Positions 58,262-64,000 of a stretch of 64,000 nt of DNA are shown one piece after another. This DNA comes from a virus. The notes under the pieces are model-generated. The model was not told the origin of the DNA. It did no database searches and saw nothing but the letters and a program-made list of their open reading frames with translations. Each line of letters begins with the position of its first letter. The stretch's first letter is position 1. Where the stretch lies: the IMG/VR virus record IMGVR_UViG_3300044617_002308, positions 1-64,000 of that record, one strand, 5' to 3'. A program made the position numbers and the translations under genes.

Positions 58262-60932
58262 CTTCCATGGCGAGCCGCACGGCGTAGCCGGAAAGCATAA
58301 ACGCACATTTGTTGCGCTCGCCGCGGAGTTGGCCGTAGTTGAAAGTTTTTGTGCGGCCCTCGTCGGTTTCGAGGGTGATCACAATGTTCTCGGCGTAGCT
58401 GCCGCGCACCGTGTTGAAGAGGAATTCGAGATAGGCTTTTTGTTCGTGCGGGACTCCGAAGTCCATGAATTGGGTTTGGAAAAAAAGTTTGTTTGGCGAG
58501 ACGGACAGAAAATTTCCTTCAAATGTTTCGGCAGGTTGGAATTCGTCTCGGTTGATGTCCTTGGAGTCGATGACGACCAGGTTGCCGTCCTCGGTTTGGC
58601 CGACGATGCGGGGATCGATGGCCGAGAGTTTTGTGGTGCTGATGAGCCCCGGCCAGGTGATCGGGCCGGAAAAGCCCTTTGTTTCGTAGTCGAACAGGAA
58701 ACCGGCGAGGCGGGTGGTCCCGTCGATCTTGCACGGCAGCCACACCCAGACGAGTTGGTTCGTGAGATCGCCGGCCACATTGGCGCGCCAGGGGTTGCGC
58801 TCCAGTTCGGCTATGTCCGCAAAGGAGCGGATGAATTCCCAACTCGCCGCGCTGGCGATGTTGCTTTTGAGCGCTTGCTGGTTGGACATTTCGTAAAGCA
58901 CGCCGTCCGCGCCAAGGTATGGGGAAATGTGGTGGCTCCAGCTTGTGGCGGCGGCGGGGTTCATCGCGCCGAAGTCCGAGCGAGAAAACGCGCGAACAAA
59001 AGTAGATCCATGAATGAGCGTGATGCCGCGGGAAGTGTGAACCTGGAGGCGTTGCTCCATGGCTTTGAGGTGCGTCACCTTGGCGTTGCTGCCCTCTTCC
59101 TTGCGCGCGGGCATGTCGATGTATTTTTTGGAAAGGTTGAAACCCTCGGGGAGGAGTTCGGTTTTGTGGACGGGCTGGGAATACCAGATGCGCGTCGGAT
59201 TCGCCGGGTTGCCGCTGGCAAAAATTTTCCCCTCGCAGAGTTCAAACATCGTGCAAGGCGGGAGGCGATTGATATCGGTGCCGTCGAAAAAGATTGAGTC
59301 GTTGGTGAGTTGGCGTGGAAGCGAGGCTCGGAATGTTGCGCCGGGAGCATTGTTGCATTCGCCGAGGAGGAGCCAGGTGTTCGCGGGAAGGCCGTTGGTT
59401 TGGTTTGGGGTGGGCTGGCGATACCACACGCGGAATTTCGAGTAGCGGGCAAATTCTCCAGCGGTGTTGCTGCCGGGTATGATTGTTTTAATGTCTGAAG
59501 TTCTGATTCTCGTTGGAATGCTCAAGCCAGAGCTAAAACCAAGCCCATTCACCCCAGGATCGAAAAAACTGGTAGCAATTTCTCCGGTGCCCTCCAGCGG
59601 GTCTTCAGTTCGAGTTCCAGTGCCGAGGCCGCCTGTAAGCGCTGTTGCGGCCAAGTCACCAATTGCTGGCGCTCCGCCTGGCGATAGCGATTGCAACTGC
59701 ACTGTAAGAATACCTTGAATCACTTCATCGCGATCAATGTATTCAATAATTTTATCACTCGTAGTCGAGCCGACTCCATAAACCGTATAAATGAGCGGAC
59801 TAGCGGCTGTCCCTTCTCCCGAACGGCTAGAGCTAAGTGTTGCACCTGCGGAAACAAAAGCTATGCGCAGATGGTTTCCAGTTTCCCCAAGAAACGAGAC
59901 TCCGGCGGTCGCCTTGAGCGTGGTGAAAATGTCAGTGGTGCCGTTGATCGGAGTTTGAGTTGGCTCGCCCAAATTATTTCCATTTGTTTGAGTCGCAGAC
60001 ATGGTGCGATTGACGCCCGCATCAGAATTTCCAGAAATGTTCGCATCGTATTTGGCTCGCACTCGGTAGTAGTAAAGTGTGCTAAAACTCAGCCCTTCAA
60101 AAGTGTGCGATGTGGCCGATGTGGAAATGGTTGTTGGTGCCGTGAACGCCGAAGTTGCGGATATATCTACCTCGTATTCGCTGGCCGTATCCGCGGGCGT
60201 CCACTTTACCTTGAGCCATGGAGCGGCTGGTGTGCCGGCGATTCCTGTTTCGGAAAGCGGGCGCGGCGGCGGGTTGTAGCGTTTGCCGGTAAAAACCAAA
60301 TTCGCTTCAGCTTGGATTGTTGGCGTGATGGTAACGCTTGCGCTGCTCACAATCGGCGCTTCCGGCTGCGCATCACTCCCCATCGTGCGCAGGCGCATCG
60401 ATGTTCGGGCATGCTGGTAGATCAGATTTTCATCCACGCCATTGCCCATCACGATCGCGTCGTAGAAACGGTAAAAGAACCAGCGCTTGTTTTCGGCCAG
60501 GCCTTTTTTGAGGACTTGGATGGTCGTGGTGATGGAGGGCGGTGAGGCGTTCTGGGGAAGGAAATGATAGAGGCTTTCAAGCGAGATGTCTTGGTTGCTT
60601 GCGGCCAAGTCCACCGCGCAGAAGAGGCCCATGGCCTTGTTGTTTTTGAAGTCGTGGGCAACGAGGAAGACGGCGGGAGTGTTGTTGGTTCCTTGGGGCT
60701 GGCTGATGGAGAGTAGACAGGTTTTATCCACGGCGGGATCGATGCCGAGTTGCGTGGCGTAGGTGCCGAGCGCGTTGAGGTTCCAAAGTTTTCGGAAGGG
60801 CGGCATGCGACTCACTGAGCCGCGCGGGCGCAGGACGACATTCTCGGCAATCCGCAGACTCTGCTCGCTGGCATCCGTGCTTTCTTCGGAGACATCGATC
60901 CCTTTGAAGCGGTTCAGCCGTTTGTATTCCAT
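58188..60932 (-). CDS. Tail tubular protein B-like / nozzle protein with fibronectin III domain
   Basis: 914 residues. The start NRFKGIDVSEE...LRIAENVVLRPRGSVSRMPPF is the opening of podoviral tail-nozzle (T7 gp12-type) proteins. About residues 225-320 (WLKVKWTPADTASEYEVDISA...LSFSTLYYYRVRAKYD) form a fibronectin type III module. Later segments (FARYSKFRVWYRQ, YSQPVHKTELLPEGF, VTHLKAMEQRLQVHTSRGITLIHG) suit the beta-propeller-like nozzle. It forms the distal tail tube through which DNA leaves. Last gene of the capsid-tail block. Confidence 0.7.
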   Translation of the reverse strand: MEYKRLNRFKGIDVSEESTDASEQSLRIAENVVLRPRGSVSRMPPFRKLWNLNALGTYATQLGIDPAVDKTCLLSISQPQGTNNTPAVFLVAHDFKNNKAMGLFCAVDLAASNQDISLESLYHFLPQNASPPSITTTIQVLKKGLAENKRWFFYRFYDAIVMGNGVDENLIYQHARTSMRLRTMGSDAQPEAPIVSSASVTITPTIQAEANLVFTGKRYNPPPRPLSETGIAGTPAAPWLKVKWTPADTASEYEVDISATSAFTAPTTISTSATSHTFEGLSFSTLYYYRVRAKYDANISGNSDAGVNRTMSATQTNGNNLGEPTQTPINGTTDIFTTLKATAGVSFLGETGNHLRIAFVSAGATLSSSRSGEGTAASPLIYTVYGVGSTTSDKIIEYIDRDEVIQGILTVQLQSLSPGGAPAIGDLAATALTGGLGTGTRTEDPLEGTGEIATSFFDPGVNGLGFSSGLSIPTRIRTSDIKTIIPGSNTAGEFARYSKFRVWYRQPTPNQTNGLPANTWLLLGECNNAPGATFRASLPRQLTNDSIFFDGTDINRLPPCTMFELCEGKIFASGNPANPTRIWYSQPVHKTELLPEGFNLSKKYIDMPARKEEGSNAKVTHLKAMEQRLQVHTSRGITLIHGSTFVRAFSRSDFGAMNPAAATSWSHHISPYLGADGVLYEMSNQQALKSNIASAASWEFIRSFADIAELERNPWRANVAGDLTNQLVWVWLPCKIDGTTRLAGFLFDYETKGFSGPITWPGLISTTKLSAIDPRIVGQTEDGNLVVIDSKDINRDEFQPAETFEGNFLSVSPNKLFFQTQFMDFGVPHEQKAYLEFLFNTVRGSYAENIVITLETDEGRTKTFNYGQLRGERNKCAFMLSGYAVRLAMEVTLSANRPFVLRDAVLGYDRQKTR

Positions 60933-60945
60933 GAGAGAGAAAGTA

Positions 60946-62148
60946 TCAGTAAACGATACGAACGCGGCCCACGCTGATGGGTTGGGGCTTGAGCTTGGCG
61001 AGGATTTGCCAGGCTTCGTCGTATTGAGTTTTGTATTCGTTGCCTTGGTTGCCGAGGTTCACATGTTTCCAAGTGGAAAACTGGTAGCGGAGGATCGGGA
61101 GAAAAACCGAGTGCGCGTAATTCTGCGGGATAGGAATTTCCGTGGTGGTGTTGAGCGCGGTGATCTCTGGCGCACCGAGGCGGACATCGAAACGCAGGGC
61201 GTATTCTTTGTCGGGAAGCGGCGAGACGCGCAGGCGCAGGGTGGTTTTGCCGGAGGCGCGGCGGTAGTTTTCTACATAGAAACCTACCGGCACATCGATG
61301 TCGCGGTTCTCAGCGATGACGGTGGAGCCCGGGCCGACAACAGTATCGGCGTAGGAGTGGAAGTTGTAAGCGTCGCTGAAAAGCATGACATCGCGCTGGC
61401 TGCGGAGCGGTTTCAACTCATGCTCGCCGTGGATGAGCACGGGCGGGATCACGCTCATCACGGCATCAGGCAAAATAATGCTGTCCGTGAATAATGTTCC
61501 GGTGCCTGCAGTCGTAGTGGTGCCGGCGTAGGGGCGCACCAGCGTGGCGGTTTTTGTCGCCACATCGTAGGCGGCCAGTTCGTTGTCGAAGGGATCGTCG
61601 CCGAGGCGCACGGTTTGGCCAAGCATCGAGGGGTTGAAAACTTCATCGGGGTAAATTGTCTCTTGAGCAACAGCGGGACTGGGGCTTACTCCAGAGACAT
61701 TCGTGTATCCGCTAGCCGGAGGCATCGCTGCGCTGCTGGTAACTTGGTAATAATGCGCGATGCGCCAGATTGTGCCGCCCGAATCTGAATTTATTGAAAG
61801 CGGCCCCTTCACCCACACGGGCTTTCCGTCCACAGTAGTGTTGTGGAGCGTGTAAACTCCGTTCGCAGCGGCTGTGCCAGCACCGCTCACGATTAAATTG
61901 CCGGTTGGCACCTGCACCTGAATTGAAGATGAGCCTTTCGTAAGCGGGAATCCGCTGATCGGCTGCGGCCCGCGGAGCACGCCGCCGCTTTTGCCCGCGC
62001 TCCACCAAGGTGAGGCCATCGTCCAGATTTTTTGGAGGACGAGGTTGATGTCGCTCTGGATGCGGCGGAGGATCGAGTCGCTGGCGTGGGCCGGGTCTTC
62101 GATGCCGATCATGCTTAACAGATCGTCGCGGGCTTCGGCGCTGGTCAT
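60946..62148 (-). CDS. Tail tubular protein A-like / head-tail adaptor
   Basis: 400 residues from ATG at 62146-62148 (ATGA overlap). N-terminal helices (ARDDLLSMIGI...RIQSDINLVLQKIW), a beta-rich insert with Gly/Ser/Thr repeats (residues about 70-230), and a C-terminal LPILRYQFSTWKHVNLGNQGNEYKTQYDEAWQILAK typical of T7 gp11 / P22 gp4-like adaptors. It connects the portal to the nozzle. Confidence 0.65.
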   Translation of the reverse strand: MTSAEARDDLLSMIGIEDPAHASDSILRRIQSDINLVLQKIWTMASPWWSAGKSGGVLRGPQPISGFPLTKGSSSIQVQVPTGNLIVSGAGTAAANGVYTLHNTTVDGKPVWVKGPLSINSDSGGTIWRIAHYYQVTSSAAMPPASGYTNVSGVSPSPAVAQETIYPDEVFNPSMLGQTVRLGDDPFDNELAAYDVATKTATLVRPYAGTTTTAGTGTLFTDSIILPDAVMSVIPPVLIHGEHELKPLRSQRDVMLFSDAYNFHSYADTVVGPGSTVIAENRDIDVPVGFYVENYRRASGKTTLRLRVSPLPDKEYALRFDVRLGAPEITALNTTTEIPIPQNYAHSVFLPILRYQFSTWKHVNLGNQGNEYKTQYDEAWQILAKLKPQPISVGRVRIVY

Positions 62149-62555
62149 TGGTCGATGGGTTCCTTGTGGGCGGGTTTACGCCGGCGTGGGCGGGCGGTTT
62201 TTTTGGAGGACTTGGCTTTGGCGAGCGCGGCTTCGAGTTCCGCGACGCGGGCCTCCAGCGCGGGGACGAGGCTTTGCTCCTCGCGCTCCTCGCCCTCTTC
62301 ATAAATAAATTCCAAGTCTGGGATGAGGTGGAAGAACCGGCGGCGGGCGGTGAAGAGATTCTCTTTATGTCGCCGGAAGACATCCACCGGCATTCGCAGA
62401 CAATGCCGGTTGCGGATCGGGCAGAATGTCATCAGCCCGATCTCGCTGCCGTCCGCTCCGGGAACCGGGAAGACGGGGCTGGTGGGCTGCTCGGTGAGTT
62501 CAAGGACGACGACGACTTCCTTGATGCATTTTGGTTTTTCGGTGGTGTTTTCCAT
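62145..62555 (-). CDS. Small protein between capsid and adaptor genes
   Basis: 136 residues. Beta-rich first half (VVVVLELTEQ...VPGADGSEIGLMTF), a basic hydrophobic middle (VFRRHKENLFTARRRFFHLIP), then a coiled coil (ALEARVAELEAALAKAK) and a Lys/Arg tail. Possibly a head-decoration or assembly factor; no family recognised. Confidence 0.55.
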   Translation of the reverse strand: MENTTEKPKCIKEVVVVLELTEQPTSPVFPVPGADGSEIGLMTFCPIRNRHCLRMPVDVFRRHKENLFTARRRFFHLIPDLEFIYEEGEEREEQSLVPALEARVAELEAALAKAKSSKKTARPRRRKPAHKEPIDQ

Positions 62556-62590
62556 TGGGGTAAAAATATGGCGGGGCGCTTACCTGACTG

Positions 62591-62648
62591 GAGGGGGCGA
62601 GTCGAAACCCGCCCCCTCGTTGTCAAGTCAGTTACCCCTAGCTGACTT
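62591..62648 (-). terminator. Two stem-loops after the major capsid gene
   Basis: GAGGGGGCG (62591-62599) / CGCCCCCTC (62610-62618) with a 10-nt loop, and AAGTCAG (62625-62631) / CTGACTT (62642-62648), the latter touching the capsid stop codon. A strong hairpin after a capsid gene commonly limits downstream expression or stabilises capsid mRNA. No T-run follows, so full termination is unlikely. Confidence 0.45.
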
Positions 62649-64000
62649 AAACTGTCGGGAAGCCCGGGATGGGCAGGGCGCACTCCACGACGGCGTAGCC
62701 GCCGACTTGGCCATCGATACGCTCGAAGGCGCGGGAGCCGAAGGTGGTTTCCAGGCCGATGGCGTGATCCATGTCGTGGTTGCGGTGCTCTTCCGTGCGC
62801 TTGGCGATGGCGGATTTGCCGTCGATCGATCCGTGGCCCATGACTCCGGCCATCTCGCCGAGGGCGAGGACATAGCCGAAGGGCACGCCGAAGCTGTTGA
62901 CTTCGACGATGAGCGCGCCTTCGTGGGCGGCGTCAGCAAGGGCAACGCCACCGTAGGAGGCAGAGCCCCAGGTGATGTTGCCGATCTGGGTGGCTTGGTC
63001 GCCGGAGTTCGAGGCACCGAGGCGCTTGAACATGGTGAGCTTGTTGCCGTTGTTCACCTTGTAGGAGGCAAACATCACTTTTCCGGCGTTGGCACCGGTG
63101 TGGTTGAGGATCGCGACGAAACGCTCGGTCGAGGCATCCGCGGCGCGCTTCTGGCCTTCGCAACCCACAATGGGCGAGTTGGAGAAGTAGCCGAAGAATT
63201 GCACGTCGGTATCAGCCGCGTTCGCGCTGGAACCGCCGCCTTTGATGTCCGTGGCGCTGGTGCCGCTGGCAATCGCGTTGCCGAGGTAGGCACGGGCGAC
63301 GAGCGGGCAGCCCGCGGGAGCGAGGTCTTCAGGGTCTTCGACATTCCACTGGTAAATGGCGTTGCCATTCCAGGGTGTGATGTCGCCCGTGAAGAGGGAG
63401 TTTTCAGAACCGCGGACTTCGGCGTTGTAGGCTGCCTCCAAGTAGGTGGAGGAGTTTTTGAGCGCCTCCATGGCAAACTGGGTGCCGAGGAAGGTGAACA
63501 TGCGGATGTCCGCTCCGGCATTGCTCTTGGCGAGCTTGACGGGTTTCGCGCCGAGGCTCGTCAGCGTGGCTTGGCCACGGAGGACGGTGCTGGTGCTGAA
63601 CACGTCAGCGGTGCGGAGCGCATCGCGGGTGCCCTTGTTGTTCGGGCGCACGGTGTTGCGGGCGTTTGAGCGGACGAGGAGTTCGAGCAGCATGTCGTCG
63701 GTTTTCTTGATACCGAGGTTGCGCTGGAGGAACTGGCTCGCGGCGCGATCCCACTTGGAACCGATCACCGTCTCGTTGAGGGCCACGCTGTTGATGGCGA
63801 AACCATCCCACCAGCGTCCGATCTTGAAGTCGAAGTCTTTGGGGACGAGTTTCTTTTCCTTACCGATGCGGTCGCCGCTACCTTGGACGCCGCCGCCGCG
63901 CGCTCCGCCGACGAGGGGGAGGACGACTCGGTTGCCCGCGGTGACGCGGAGGTCGGAATGTTCGATGAACGCCTTGCCGGAGCCGAGAGGCCCGACGAGG
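62647..64000 (-). CDS. Major capsid protein, N4-gp56 family (start beyond the window)
   Basis: 450 residues of open frame to the window edge; the true start lies outside. The internal GTG at 63784-63786 is not the start, because protein-like sequence continues upstream (GDRIGKEKKLVPKDFDFKIGR, WWDGFAINS). WDRAASQFLQRNLGIKKTDDMLLELL, FTFLGTQFAMEAL and the C-terminal PLVARAYLG...VVECALPIPGFP suit the N4-gp56-type HK97-fold capsid proteins. It forms the icosahedral shell. Confidence 0.75.
   Translation of the reverse strand, partial: LVGPLGSGKAFIEHSDLRVTAGNRVVLPLVGGARGGGVQGSGDRIGKEKKLVPKDFDFKIGRWWDGFAINSVALNETVIGSKWDRAASQFLQRNLGIKKTDDMLLELLVRSNARNTVRPNNKGTRDALRTADVFSTSTVLRGQATLTSLGAKPVKLAKSNAGADIRMFTFLGTQFAMEALKNSSTYLEAAYNAEVRGSENSLFTGDITPWNGNAIYQWNVEDPEDLAPAGCPLVARAYLGNAIASGTSATDIKGGGSSANAADTDVQFFGYFSNSPIVGCEGQKRAADASTERFVAILNHTGANAGKVMFASYKVNNGNKLTMFKRLGASNSGDQATQIGNITWGSASYGGVALADAAHEGALIVEVNSFGVPFGYVLALGEMAGVMGHGSIDGKSAIAKRTEEHRNHDMDHAIGLETTFGSRAFERIDGQVGGYAVVECALPIPGFPTV

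Noticed and set aside
62647-63786. GTG at 63784-63786 as the start of the major capsid gene
   Set aside because: Protein-like sequence in the same frame continues upstream to the window edge and contains expected capsid elements.

Overview
The window looks like most of the genome of a temperate, short-tailed (podovirus-like) double-stranded DNA phage, seen as a free or circularly permuted genome rather than as an integrated prophage. There is one tyrosine integrase with one tRNA 3'-end attachment site beside it, and no bacterial housekeeping genes. Almost every gene reads leftwards (minus strand). The exceptions are the integrase and the small gene after it. The base composition is GC-rich and few genes have a clear Shine-Dalgarno sequence. 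The host cannot be fixed from the sequence; a Verrucomicrobiota-like bacterium is only a guess.

Layout, read in the direction of transcription (right to left). The right edge holds the 3' part of an N4-gp56-type major capsid gene, a small coiled-coil protein, and two tail-tube proteins resembling T7 tubular proteins A and B (58.2-64.0 kb). Next comes the lysogeny region (54.9-58.3 kb): integrase, attP, a membrane protein, two ribbon-helix-helix regulators with an operator palindrome inside their promoter, and an excisionase-like DNA-binding protein. From 54.7 to 36.2 kb runs a dense early block of about 45 small genes joined mostly by 4-nt ATGA/GTGA overlaps. It carries RecT and a RecE-like exonuclease, a VRR-NUC nuclease, a Cro/CI-like regulator, a replication initiator with a DnaB helicase, an SSB-like protein ending in DDIPF, a cytosine-5 methyltransferase, the small terminase, a MazG-like pyrophosphohydrolase and several zinc-binding proteins. 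The late block (36.1 kb to 1) holds a disordered protein, the large terminase, more disordered proteins, a single 21.1-kb gene for a 7029-residue protein, the portal, and a cassette of tail-fibre genes running off the left edge. On a circular map the left edge would lead back through unseen sequence to the capsid gene.

Three things stand out. (1) A 19-bp sequence, consensus TTGCCGAGACNATNGACAA, recurs in front of at least eleven genes or gene groups. It always points the way the downstream gene is read, including the one minor plus-strand gene, so it is probably the phage's own promoter or a stoperator-like repressor site. (2) The 7029-residue protein is a chain of enzyme domains (ADP-ribosyltransferase-like, RadC/JAB, zincin, phosphoribosyltransferase, cytosine-5 methyltransferase, a TGT-like barrel, a DUF7178-like region). 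Their boundaries are marked by a repeated L(G/F)AK tetrapeptide. (3) A complete, foldable tRNA(CAU) gene lies in sense inside that same reading frame and is translated as part of the protein.

No lysis genes, DNA polymerase or RNA polymerase could be recognised in the window.
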